Of a stretch of DNA of 38,647 nt, positions 8,205 to 15,575 are shown piece after piece (position 1 is the stretch's first letter; every line of letters starts with the position of its first letter). The notes beneath the pieces were generated by a model, which searched no databases, was not told the DNA's origin, and saw only the letters and a program-made list of their open reading frames with translations. The stretch comes from Candidatus Moranbacteria bacterium GW2011_GWF2_35_54 (lineage in GTDB: Bacteria; Patescibacteriota; Minisyncoccia; Moranbacterales; UBA9337): positions 1 to 38,647 of the forward strand of contig LBQR01000004.1 of NCBI GenBank assembly GCA_000990945.1, given 5' to 3'. The position numbers and the translations under genes were made by a program.

Positions 8205-9504
8205 AAAAATTTACACCCAGCTGTTTCTCTCTTTTTTAATTATGCTAATTTTTTCCGCTATTGGCGTCCTAATTCTCAGAAAGACTCAACAATTGGAAAA
8301 AGAACGTTTTTTCGCTGGAGAACTTCAAATCGATACCATTTCAGATTCGCGCGCGCTGGGTTATTCCGGCCAAAGAAAGCTTGTTCAAGACAGCGCGGGA
8401 AATATTTTTGTCGGCTACAGAAAAGATTACCAGAAAAATGCAGAAATCTTTATCGCGAAAATTTCCCAAACCCTATCTGATTGGCGCATCTCCGGCACCG
8501 AAAAACCAATCATCTCCATTGAAAGAAATAATGACCAGCGCGTCCCTTCCTTGGCAATTGATGCGAAAAATACTCTGCATGTTGTCTGGTATGGCTCCGA
8601 CACAGAAAACAAAAAAAATAATCGCCAGATAAAATACTCCCGCAAATCTTCAGACGCTGAAAATTGGGAAAGCTGGCGCAACATCGCCTATGTCAGCGGC
8701 TATGAAAATGATGAACTTTGGCAAGAGCATCCAATGCTTTTGGCTGGAAAAGACGATACCCTCTATGTCGCTTGGGAGGGGAAGGATGAAGAAAATGAAA
8801 AACAGCAGATCAAATTTAGCAAATCAAATACTGGCGGAGCCGTTTGGACAAAATGGAAAAATATTTCTCCCTCAAAAAATAATACCCACTCGCGACCCGC
8901 TTTGATTGAAGACAAAAATGGAAAACTTTATTTATTTGCTTATTCATCTTTGGGAAATGAAGATAATCTGCAACAGATCCAATATGCATCTTCCTCAGAT
9001 CAAGGAGAAACTTGGACCGCTTGGCAAGCAATCTCTGATTCCTTTTTTGACTCCAGGCACATCAGTGTGACTATTGATAAGCTGGAAAAAATACATGTTG
9101 TCTGGAGAGCTCAAACGATGATTGATGGACCAAGCCAAATAATTTACCGCAATTTTTATGACGACCGCTGGTCCGAAATTGAAATCGTTTCTCCTTCAGA
9201 AAATTACCAATTTTTTCCCAATATTGGCACCAATCAATCTGGCGCAATTTATGTTTCTTGGATGGAAAGCCCGGATCCAGCCGAATTTCCCCGAGAAAAT
9301 CCAACTGGCAGTCTGGGATTAATTTCTTTTTTGAAAAAAGAAAGGTTTCAGCCTCCATTCAAAATTTCCGAAAAAAATAATATTCTTTATCCCAATCTAA
9401 GCGAAAAAAATAACCTTGATAAATTTGTTCCGGTTTTTTATGCCCAACAACTAAACGAAAAAGAACTTAACTTAAAACTTAAATTTTTCGACAGTAGCAA
9501 ATAA
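8179..9504 (+). CDS. Membrane-anchored BNR/Asp-box beta-propeller protein
   Basis: An N-terminal signal-anchor (about residues 13-33, LFLSFLIMLIFSAIGVLIL) is followed by an extracytoplasmic domain. That domain has at least five similar blades: 'LHVVWYGSD...IKYSRKSSD', 'LYVAWEGKD...IKFSKSNT', 'LYLFAYSS...IQYASSSD', 'IHVVWRAQ...IIYRNF' and 'IYVSWMES'. Asp-box-like S-x-D-x-G-x-x-W occurs as SSDQGETW. The fold is that of sialidase-type propellers, but I do not see the sialidase arginine triad, so a binding or scaffold role for the polysaccharide is as likely as hydrolysis. The start overlaps the fusion gene; a second ATG two codons on (8185) is possible. Confidence 0.75.
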   Translation: MLMKTIFSKKIYTQLFLSFLIMLIFSAIGVLILRKTQQLEKERFFAGELQIDTISDSRALGYSGQRKLVQDSAGNIFVGYRKDYQKNAEIFIAKISQTLSDWRISGTEKPIISIERNNDQRVPSLAIDAKNTLHVVWYGSDTENKKNNRQIKYSRKSSDAENWESWRNIAYVSGYENDELWQEHPMLLAGKDDTLYVAWEGKDEENEKQQIKFSKSNTGGAVWTKWKNISPSKNNTHSRPALIEDKNGKLYLFAYSSLGNEDNLQQIQYASSSDQGETWTAWQAISDSFFDSRHISVTIDKLEKIHVVWRAQTMIDGPSQIIYRNFYDDRWSEIEIVSPSENYQFFPNIGTNQSGAIYVSWMESPDPAEFPRENPTGSLGLISFLKKERFQPPFKISEKNNILYPNLSEKNNLDKFVPVFYAQQLNEKELNLKLKFFDSSK

Positions 9505-9543
9505 TATTCAAACACGTAAACTCTAAATCAGATTATTTTAGGG

Positions 9544-10743
9544 TTATGAACTACACTTTATAATAGGATCGAATTTTTTGGAAAAATCACCCACGCAGAT
9601 TCCCTTGCCACAATTTGTAACAGTATTTCCGCAGATTGTTTGCGGAGAACGCATAACTTTTACACCGCCATTTTTATTGTCATAAATATTATTAGCTTTT
9701 TCATCGCCACCTAACCGCACTCCCGCGCCCAAACAGCCGAAGATTTGATTGTTACGAAAAATATTTCCATTGCCACGCGCATCCAAGCCGGCCGATTCAG
9801 TATCTTTCTGTCCGGTACATTTATTTCTTTCCACAATATTTCCCGAAGAAGATTCTTTGATATCGACACATTCATTGCCTTGCGTATCAATCACATTATC
9901 ATGAATCCAGTTCTCGTTAGATTGATCCGGATCAGTGGTTGGATTTTTTCCATCCTTTAATTGTTCGGGAGCCGTTCCGATATAAATCCCTTCGCCGTTT
10001 TTTCCGCCACCATCAAATTTAAAATCAACCACTCCACAATTAGTGATTACATTATTAACAATTTCGTTTTTGGTCGCAAAATAACGCAAACGGATGCATT
10101 CTCCGCCCGCATTTTTAATATTCATATTTTTAATTTTAAATCCAGTTACGCCATCTTTTTTTTCTTTCCCAAGCGCATAGATTAATTTATCTCGATAGCT
10201 CTCCACTTTTTTGGCTGAGTCAAAAAAACCATCAACAGTAAACCCGTCCAAAACAATATGATCATGATTAATTTCGATTACTCGTCCTTTTCCTCCGCCC
10301 TTCACAATAGACTCCGCTGTCCCCTTGATTATAATGGGAGCATCGATATTGCCATTGCGTTTGGAAACAAAGTCTTGCAGATATGTTCCTTTGGTTAGAT
10401 TTATTGTCTCGCCTGACTGAGCCAGATCAATAGCTTTTTGTATCGATTTAAAAGCTTTGACTTCAGACAACCCATCGGCGCTATCGCTACCAGATGGACT
10501 GACATAATAATTTACTGCCACGACATCGGGAGTGGCATCTGTTGCCTCTTTTCTGACACTCTCTTCGGAAATAGCTTGATATTCCAGAGGCTTATCCTCC
10601 ACTACAGTCATCTCTCCGAATGCAGGCTCTCCACTAACAGCTTGCACTGGCGTATTGTTTTTTGCTGAGAAAAAATAATACAATAAAAAAAATAACCCAA
10701 TAATAAAAAGAGTTATCGAAACAAAACCAAATAATTTTTTCAT
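9544..10743 (-). CDS. Membrane-anchored right-handed beta-helix protein (pectate-lyase-like fold)
   Basis: A single N-terminal membrane segment (about residues 5-27) is followed by a linker and the hallmark beta-helix opening YYVSPSGSDSADGLSEVKAF...IQKAIDLAQSGETINLTKGTY (DUF1565/PL6/PL9-type). Parallel beta-helix coils with repeated N-x-I/V-x-N steps run to the C-terminus. Proteins with this fold include polysaccharide lyases and epimerases. It faces the alginate-like operon tail to tail (39 bases apart), so it may trim or modify the same polymer. I cannot identify catalytic residues with confidence, so no lyase activity is claimed. It is a lone gene on the minus strand. Confidence 0.75.
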   Translation of the reverse strand: MKKLFGFVSITLFIIGLFFLLYYFFSAKNNTPVQAVSGEPAFGEMTVVEDKPLEYQAISEESVRKEATDATPDVVAVNYYVSPSGSDSADGLSEVKAFKSIQKAIDLAQSGETINLTKGTYLQDFVSKRNGNIDAPIIIKGTAESIVKGGGKGRVIEINHDHIVLDGFTVDGFFDSAKKVESYRDKLIYALGKEKKDGVTGFKIKNMNIKNAGGECIRLRYFATKNEIVNNVITNCGVVDFKFDGGGKNGEGIYIGTAPEQLKDGKNPTTDPDQSNENWIHDNVIDTQGNECVDIKESSSGNIVERNKCTGQKDTESAGLDARGNGNIFRNNQIFGCLGAGVRLGGDEKANNIYDNKNGGVKVMRSPQTICGNTVTNCGKGICVGDFSKKFDPIIKCSS

Positions 10744-10883
10744 ATTTATTTAGCGGAGAAATATTTAATTTTCTTGCGCGATCTCCTTATTTCGAGCAAG
10801 GTGATAGTAATTATACGCTACAAATAGAAATGCGTCAATTAAAAAAATCTTTAACCACAACGATGGTCCCAGCTTTATTCTAT

Positions 10884-10906
10884 GCAGTCAAACTTGACTG
10901 CTTTTT
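10884..10906 (+). terminator. Hairpin with T-run between genes
   Basis: GCAGTC-AAACTT-GACTGC is followed on the plus strand by TTTTT. In that direction it has the form of a factor-independent terminator. It begins four bases past the stop of the minus-strand gene at 10905, where it is preceded rather than followed by a U-rich tract. Its polarity therefore fits protection against read-through from the left better than termination of the unknown gene. Confidence 0.4.
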
Positions 10907-11693
10907 ATCTTTTCTTTTTTTCTGCGCCAATTGCCAAACAGCTCTGGGCAAAACCCGCGACTAGTTCTTCGGCGAGAATTTCCGAAAAATCATCTCGGCC
11001 TTCTATGAGTCCTCGCTCAAAAACTTTCATGGTCATCAAGGCGGAAAAGTTATGGCCATTGAGATTGCCAGCAACGAATTTTCTGACAAATTTTTCATAG
11101 AAATCTTGTTTTCTTTTATTTGCCGATAGAAAGTCAAGAAATTTTCTGAGGAAGGCATCACCTTCTGCATTTCTTTCTCTGCTTAGGCCGCCCAAAAAAG
11201 CAAGTTGCTTTACAACCTCATTGACGTCTAGGCCAATAATTTCTCCCCCCAAATCGACACTCTGTCCAAAGGGAATAAAGGCACTGTCGGAAACTACTTT
11301 CAGATTTGCACCCATCGCAAATATAGGCACTCCAAAGCCGGGTAGTGTATTATTATTTCTGAACGTTTTCAGCGCTACCCAATACATTCTCTCAGCATGA
11401 TTTTCTGCAATACCGAGATGTTTCTTTCTGTCCAGACTGATAATGTCCATCATAACAATTTCGCCAAAGTTATGAAATCTCAGGCTAAGAACATATGGTT
11501 GCTTCTCTTTGGATTGATTACCATTTTCGATAAAAATACGGACAAAAATTGGGATTGTGCTACCAAAATTTTTTTCTCCGCCAGAAATTGCAAAACATCT
11601 GCTGATATTTTCACCTCTTACATTCTGATAGGCTTCTTGAAAAGATTTTTCAAGAAAAGTATGCCTTAACTCCTCGCCACTGATAATTCTCAT
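10905..11693 (-). CDS. Unrecognised cytoplasmic protein, 262 aa
   Basis: I do not recognise the family. The protein has no signal peptide or membrane helix. The N-terminal half has alternating strands (IFVRIFIENGN, YVLSLRFHNFGEIVMMDIIS) and the C-terminal half is helical and charged, ending in AEKKKR. The start codon has GGGAG a few bases upstream. An 18-bp perfect inverted repeat (11732-11749) lies about 40 bases ahead of the start. Codon use is less A/T-biased than in the DUF4386 neighbour, and the open frame is long and free of stops, so it is probably a real gene. Confidence 0.6.
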   Translation of the reverse strand: MRIISGEELRHTFLEKSFQEAYQNVRGENISRCFAISGGEKNFGSTIPIFVRIFIENGNQSKEKQPYVLSLRFHNFGEIVMMDIISLDRKKHLGIAENHAERMYWVALKTFRNNNTLPGFGVPIFAMGANLKVVSDSAFIPFGQSVDLGGEIIGLDVNEVVKQLAFLGGLSRERNAEGDAFLRKFLDFLSANKRKQDFYEKFVRKFVAGNLNGHNFSALMTMKVFERGLIEGRDDFSEILAEELVAGFAQSCLAIGAEKKKR

Positions 11694-11731
11694 AATCTCC
11701 CTTTCTTATTCTCTTTTGTTTTTTGATAAAA

Positions 11732-11749
11732 CAGAACAATTTTGTTCTG
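11732..11749. promoter_or_regulatory. 18-bp inverted repeat, possible operator
   Basis: CAGAACAA-TT-TTGTTCTG is a perfect palindrome with a two-base centre. It lies 39-56 bases upstream of the start of the unknown gene at 10905-11693. The size and position suit binding of a dimeric repressor near the promoter, but no regulator gene is adjacent and no clear T-run follows. Confidence 0.35.
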
Positions 11750-11807
11750 CGGACTAAAAACTAGCTTAATACATTCCGATTGATGTGTCAATCCGTCGTC
11801 TCTTGAG

Positions 11808-11860
11808 TTCAAGAAATAGTTGCAACACTTTGATTAAATTAAATAAAATCAAAATATATA
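11808..11860. repeat. Dispersed intergenic repeat, copy A
   Basis: It contains TTCAAGAAATAGTTGCAACA followed by CTTTGATTAAATTAAATAAA and ATCAAAATATAT. It matches copies at 12682-12745 and 25142-25202. Part of the repeat is self-complementary (TTTGATT ... AATCAAA). It occupies the 210-bp gap between the unknown gene and the DUF4386 gene; I see no coding sequence there. Confidence 0.6.
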
Positions 11861-11903
11861 TTTCGCAAGAACGGTCCTTGCATTTATTTTTTTCTTTTTA
11901 TTT

Positions 11904-12554
11904 TTAGACTTTCTCCGTCTCAAATATTTTAGCTCCCCGAAACACAAGCCACATTATAAATACCATTTCTCCTAAAGTTAGGATATCAAATATTGGCATT
12001 ATTTTTTCGGGGTTAGACATTAGCAACTGAACGAATGATCCAAATAAATATCCAATTCCTCCTATCACTACAGCTGGTCCAATAAGCTTTGGGAAATAGC
12101 CTGATTGTCTAATTAAATTTCCAAGCGGAAATAGCCAAAGTCCCCAAAATATTGAAGCGATAATAATACCTTGCTCGTTTAGATTTATGAAAAGCATCAT
12201 AAGAGCATTGTCACTCCCGGCAAGATTGAGTGCTGCAAGTTGTCCGAGTGTACTAACCATAGCAATAGGTACTGATATTAGAGCAAAAATAAGCATGTTT
12301 AAAGTGCATGTTTTACTAACTGACCTAAATAAATGATAGAGCAAAATAACTGTAAAGATAAAGAGTAATTGAGCAAACAAATTGCCAACAATACCAAGCT
12401 TAAAAAGCAGTTCATTGCCTAAAATATTATTTGCAGTCTGAACTGCATCCTCAGCAATAAGCCTAGATGGAACATACACGAGACTAAACATTCCCACCAC
12501 CATCCAAATAGGATAAAGAATCCGCAAACCCTTTAATGCTTCTTTTTGTGTCAT
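11904..12554 (-). CDS. DUF4386-type polytopic membrane protein
   Basis: The 216-residue protein has about six hydrophobic segments (near 15-30, 50-75, 85-110, 125-150, 160-180 and 190-208). The segment order and motifs such as ALKGLRILYPIWMVVGMFSL, LNEQGIIIASIFWGLWLFPLG and SGYFPKLIGPAVVIGGIGYL are what I associate with the DUF4386 family. Its function is unknown. It is separated from the DUF2892 gene by about 305 bases containing repeat copy B, so it is probably not part of the regulator operon. Confidence 0.75.
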   Translation of the reverse strand: MTQKEALKGLRILYPIWMVVGMFSLVYVPSRLIAEDAVQTANNILGNELLFKLGIVGNLFAQLLFIFTVILLYHLFRSVSKTCTLNMLIFALISVPIAMVSTLGQLAALNLAGSDNALMMLFINLNEQGIIIASIFWGLWLFPLGNLIRQSGYFPKLIGPAVVIGGIGYLFGSFVQLLMSNPEKIMPIFDILTLGEMVFIMWLVFRGAKIFETEKV

Positions 12555-12681
12555 ATGATTATATTTTAATTATTTTTTTGACATTCTCCTCGCATCCATA
12601 CTATTTTTTAATAATAAATTTATTTTATTTAATTTTATCATAAAACATTCCAATACGTAAACTACGTTGTACAATTCTGCT

Positions 12682-12745
12682 TTCAAGAAATAATTACAAT
12701 ACCGCCTTAATTAAACTAGCTAAAATCAAAGTGTATGAAAAAATT
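12682..12745. repeat. Dispersed intergenic repeat, copy B
   Basis: TTCAAGAAATAATTACAATA starts the copy and GCTAAAATCAAAGTGTATGA plus AAAAATT ends it. The right half is nearly identical to copy C at 25142-25202. It fills much of the 305-bp gap 12555-12860. Next to it a hairpin ACGAAG-AATTA-CTTCGT lies at 12749-12765. No gene is visible in the gap. Confidence 0.65.
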
Positions 12746-12860
12746 ACCACGAAGAATTACTTCGTCATCTCGTAATTCACGCAAAATTCGCATAATGTCT
12801 AAGCGACGCTGCGAGACAAAAAACTGCCTTTAGCTGAACTGTACTTTTATAATTTTCGTC

Positions 12861-13055
12861 TTATTTATTATCCGTATTGATTCCAAAAAGCTTATACCCC
12901 AAACAAAATCCTGTCATTGCAGTAAAAAGCATAACAACCGCCAAAACATATGCGACCACACTCAATACGCCAGTAAAAATATAAGCCCCTAAGATAAAAA
13001 ATATAACTGCCAGAACTACTCTAATTATGCGATCTAGACCACTTTCGTTTTTCAT
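12861..13055 (-). CDS. DUF2892 (YgaP-like) small membrane protein
   Basis: The protein has 64 residues with two membrane helices separated by a short turn (about 10-30 and 33-52). The family features are visible: an N-terminal amphipathic GLDRIIRVVLAV and the motif TGFCLGYKLFGI with its cysteine. DUF2892 domains often occur beside rhodanese domains or thiol-related genes. It starts 18 bases after the CsoR-family gene, so it is the third gene of the minus-strand operon driven from the operator at 14366-14400. Confidence 0.85.
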   Translation of the reverse strand: MKNESGLDRIIRVVLAVIFFILGAYIFTGVLSVVAYVLAVVMLFTAMTGFCLGYKLFGINTDNK

Positions 13056-13073
13056 ATGATTATTAATAAAAAA

Positions 13074-13337
13074 TTAACTTATTTTAAATAATGTTTTTAG
13101 GTACGACTCATCGATAGTCTTCTTTCCTTGCTGTTTACACGCAAGGTCATTTTTCAACAGCTCCACACCCAGATTAGAAATAGCCGATCTAATGGCCGAT
13201 ACTTGCATGATAATATCAACGCATTTCTTTTCTTCTTTAATCATGCGATGAATACCCCTTAGCTGTCCTTCAATACGAACAATTCTATTGGATAGTTGTT
13301 CTCGTAATTCTTTTTCCGTTTTTTTTGCTTTTGCCAT
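13074..13337 (-). CDS. CsoR/FrmR/RcnR-family metal- or thiol-sensing repressor
   Basis: The protein has 87 residues with the all-helical fold and motifs of the family: RIEGQLRGIHRMI, then C39 in EEKKCVDIIMQVSAIRSAIS. The copper-sensing triad of CsoR is Cys-His-Cys. Here C39 is conserved, the His position is Asp (D64, in LLKNDLACK), and the second cysteine, C67, is one residue early. Loss of the histidine argues against a normal Cu(I) sensor and is more like thiol-sensing members (CstR, FrmR-type); this is inference. It lies between two DUF2892 genes and 1.0 kb from a typical CsoR-type operator that covers two divergent promoters, so it most likely represses both its own operon and the RND pump. 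Confidence 0.9.
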   Translation of the reverse strand: MAKAKKTEKELREQLSNRIVRIEGQLRGIHRMIKEEKKCVDIIMQVSAIRSAISNLGVELLKNDLACKQQGKKTIDESYLKTLFKIS

Positions 13338-13382
13338 AAAATTAAATCTTTATGATTTTATTATACACCATAATGTAAAAAT

Positions 13383-14273
13383 TTAGCCACGAATTAAATA
13401 CACTTTTACAAAGTTTTTTTTAAGCTCTCCTGCCATTGTTGGCAATTGATCTGACTTTCCATCCTTGGCAAGCTGTAAAATTTCATCCAAATTTTTGCGA
13501 ATTACTTGAATCTCAACGTCATTGGCCTCTTGTTCAACTGCTAATAATTTATTGTTGGCTTCATCATATGTTGCGATTACTTTTGCCGCATCTTTTGCAT
13601 TTGCCCCATCGAGAACTTTTTCCATTGAATCATGAAAATCCACCAATGTTATTGCAAGCATAGAAAAACCATTGCGCTTCAAGATGTCCTGGGTAATTGG
13701 ACGCACTTTTTCAAATTCTAAGTGCATCGCTTTTAAATCCCCATTATACACACCATCCTTTGCGCCCAGAATAATTTCCTCAATCTTTTTTAAATCAGCA
13801 TCAAATGACACGTCCCCTCGCAAAGAATAAGGGTGGTATACTAAATATTTGTTTTCAAAAATTGCGTATGAAACAACTAGTTTATCGTAATTTTCTTTAG
13901 ACTCCATTCTCTTCCCTTGTCCAGTCTCAAAAAGTGTCTGCTTGTAATCCTTGTTCATTGCATTAAAATCCTCCACAAATATTTTCTTGGTTAAAAAAAC
14001 ACTTCCATATGCTCCCGCAGAAAGTAAAATAAACGTGTAAACAAAAAGAAATAAAAATTTTCCTTTGGTTATTTTTTTAACCGAATATAACGACTCTTTA
14101 CCAATCAAGACGTACAGCGGACAAAATCCAATTATCGCAAACACACCAATAGCCATAGCCCCGATAAGAAGCCCGACTTGCCAAATTCCACTTACCCAAA
14201 AAAACGCACCTAGAAACAAGATCGCTGAAATGGCTATTTGAATACTCCTTTCAATGATTCCTTCGTTTTTCAT
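13383..14273 (-). CDS. DUF2892 domain fused to a membrane helix and an extracytoplasmic helical domain
   Basis: Residues 1-65 repeat the two-helix DUF2892 unit, including IGFCPLYVLIGKES. A third membrane segment follows at about 72-95 (FLFLFVYTFILLSAGAYGSV). The remaining 200 residues are soluble and strongly helical, with a pattern (NEFE/ILEL..) suggesting a four-helix bundle; I do not recognise a family for it. By topology this part is probably outside the membrane. It is the first gene of the minus-strand operon, 45 bases ahead of the CsoR-family regulator, and starts about 90 bases from the predicted transcript start. A sensory or substrate-binding role for the pump's ligand is possible but unproven. 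Confidence 0.75.
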   Translation of the reverse strand: MKNEGIIERSIQIAISAILFLGAFFWVSGIWQVGLLIGAMAIGVFAIIGFCPLYVLIGKESLYSVKKITKGKFLFLFVYTFILLSAGAYGSVFLTKKIFVEDFNAMNKDYKQTLFETGQGKRMESKENYDKLVVSYAIFENKYLVYHPYSLRGDVSFDADLKKIEEIILGAKDGVYNGDLKAMHLEFEKVRPITQDILKRNGFSMLAITLVDFHDSMEKVLDGANAKDAAKVIATYDEANNKLLAVEQEANDVEIQVIRKNLDEILQLAKDGKSDQLPTMAGELKKNFVKVYLIRG

Positions 14274-14365
14274 ATGTTTGTCTTAAATATATTAATTAAT
14301 TACTAAATATAATAGGTTAAACTTAATATTGCTTTTGCTCAAATAAAATCTATTCTCCTACATAC

Positions 14366-14395
14366 TTGACAGTATATACCCCCCTGGGGTATTAT
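14366..14395 (+). promoter_or_regulatory. Promoter of the RND efflux operon
   Basis: A perfect -35 TTGACA (14366-14371) and a -10 TATTAT (14390-14395) are separated by 18 bases. The spacer contains the CsoR-type operator. The transcript would start near 14402, about 57 bases ahead of the adaptor gene. Confidence 0.75.
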
Positions 14396-14400
14396 GTCAA
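14371..14400 (-). promoter_or_regulatory. Divergent promoter of the DUF2892-CsoR operon
   Basis: On the minus strand a perfect -35 TTGACA (14400-14395) and a -10 TATACT (14376-14371) are separated by 18 bases. It overlaps the plus-strand promoter almost completely: each -35 abuts or shares a base with the other's -10. Two polymerases could not occupy the site together. Confidence 0.7.
14376..14392. promoter_or_regulatory. CsoR-family operator
   Basis: ATACCCC-CCT-GGGGTAT matches the known style of CsoR/CstR sites, which are G/C-tract inverted repeats flanked by AT. It sits exactly in the shared spacer of both promoters, so a bound tetramer would block both. The obvious candidate ligand is the regulator encoded at 13074-13337. 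Confidence 0.8.
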
Positions 14401-14458
14401 ATACATAGTCTCGAAAGATTTTTTATTTACAATTAATTAATAACCCATTTAAAAAAAT

Positions 14459-15574
14459 ATGCAAAAGTTTTTCATTAAACAGCGTTACTCCATATTTGGA
14501 GTAATTACCATAGTTATTCTAGTCACATTTTTATTCTCAAAGATGAATAGTAACAGCGCTAACAAAAATATTCCAACAGTTCAAGTGGTAAAAATTATTA
14601 CAGCGCATGCGGCTGACAAAAGTATACCATTAGAAATTTCCGGATTTGTTCGCGGAGAAAATAGGGCTGATATTTCCCCAGCAAGTAGCGGGAGAATTTT
14701 ACATATATTCAAGCATGAAGGAGAAACAGTAAAAAAAGGCACTGTCCTTGCAACAATCGATGCAAATGTTTCTAACGCTCAAATTGCAGCAGCGTCAGCA
14801 AATGTTGATGCATTAGCTAAAACATTAGTTGATAGCAAAAAATATTATGACCAACTTGTCGATCAAGCTAAAAGTGACTCTGGCTCAAACAATGAGGCAA
14901 CGAAGAGTGCTAAGCGTGGCCGTGATCTCCAAATTCAAGCAGCTAAAGATCAGCTAATTGCAGCTCAAGGAGCGTTGGGTGTCGCCCAGGCTAATAAAGA
15001 TAATTCAACCCTCGTTGCTCCATTTTCGGGAACAATAACAACCATTTATGGACATGAAGGCGGATTTGCAAACTTTTCTATGCCACTTGTCAGTATCAGT
15101 ACTCAAAATAGCAAGGAGCTGGAAACTTATGTTTCAGCCACCAATGGACAGAGTGTTACCGTTGGAGCAATTGCAACATTACAAACCTCAAGTGGACAAC
15201 CTGTCTCTGGTGTAGTAACTACCGTTTCAGCTGGCAGTGATACACAAAGTCTAAAGACACTCCTACGCATACACATAGACGATACTTCTGATACTATTTA
15301 CTTGGGGGATTTTTTGCATGGGCAGATTTTAATTCCAAGCACCAAAGAGGCAGTTTCGATTCCAAGAAACGCAGTCGTTTCTCGCGGAGGAGATCAAATT
15401 GTTTTTACTCTAGATGATAATAATATTGCCAAAGAACAATCAATAAAAATAAGCTCTGAACATAATGGTCTAATTGATGTGACTCAAGGTTTAGAAATAA
15501 ATCAAAAAATCGTAACAGAGGGTCAACAATATTTAATCAATGGATCAGTCACAAAACCTTATGAATCAAATTAA
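14459..15574 (+). CDS. RND efflux periplasmic adaptor (membrane-fusion protein, HlyD/AcrA type)
   Basis: An N-terminal membrane anchor (about residues 13-30) is followed by the first half of a lipoyl-like domain (GRILHIFKHEGETVKKGTVLATID), an alanine/glutamine-rich coiled-coil hairpin (about 100-175) and the second lipoyl half (STLVAPFSGTITTIYGHEGG). A beta-barrel region follows to the C-terminus. The adaptor would link the RND pump at 15576-18809 to the outside. Its stop lies one base before the likely pump start, so the two are translationally coupled. Expression is probably controlled by the operator at 14376-14392. Confidence 0.93.
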   Translation: MQKFFIKQRYSIFGVITIVILVTFLFSKMNSNSANKNIPTVQVVKIITAHAADKSIPLEISGFVRGENRADISPASSGRILHIFKHEGETVKKGTVLATIDANVSNAQIAAASANVDALAKTLVDSKKYYDQLVDQAKSDSGSNNEATKSAKRGRDLQIQAAKDQLIAAQGALGVAQANKDNSTLVAPFSGTITTIYGHEGGFANFSMPLVSISTQNSKELETYVSATNGQSVTVGAIATLQTSSGQPVSGVVTTVSAGSDTQSLKTLLRIHIDDTSDTIYLGDFLHGQILIPSTKEAVSIPRNAVVSRGGDQIVFTLDDNNIAKEQSIKISSEHNGLIDVTQGLEINQKIVTEGQQYLINGSVTKPYESN

Positions 15575-15575
15575 T

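Noticed and set aside
8179-9504. Sialidase activity for the beta-propeller protein
   Set aside because: Asp-box-like repeats are present, but I could not find the arginine triad and nucleophile tyrosine of sialidases, so only the fold is claimed.
15540-15575. Upstream starts for the RND pump gene (15540, 15561)
   Set aside because: They would overlap the adaptor gene by 14-35 bases; the ATG at 15576, one base after the adaptor stop, gives a normal RND N-terminus.
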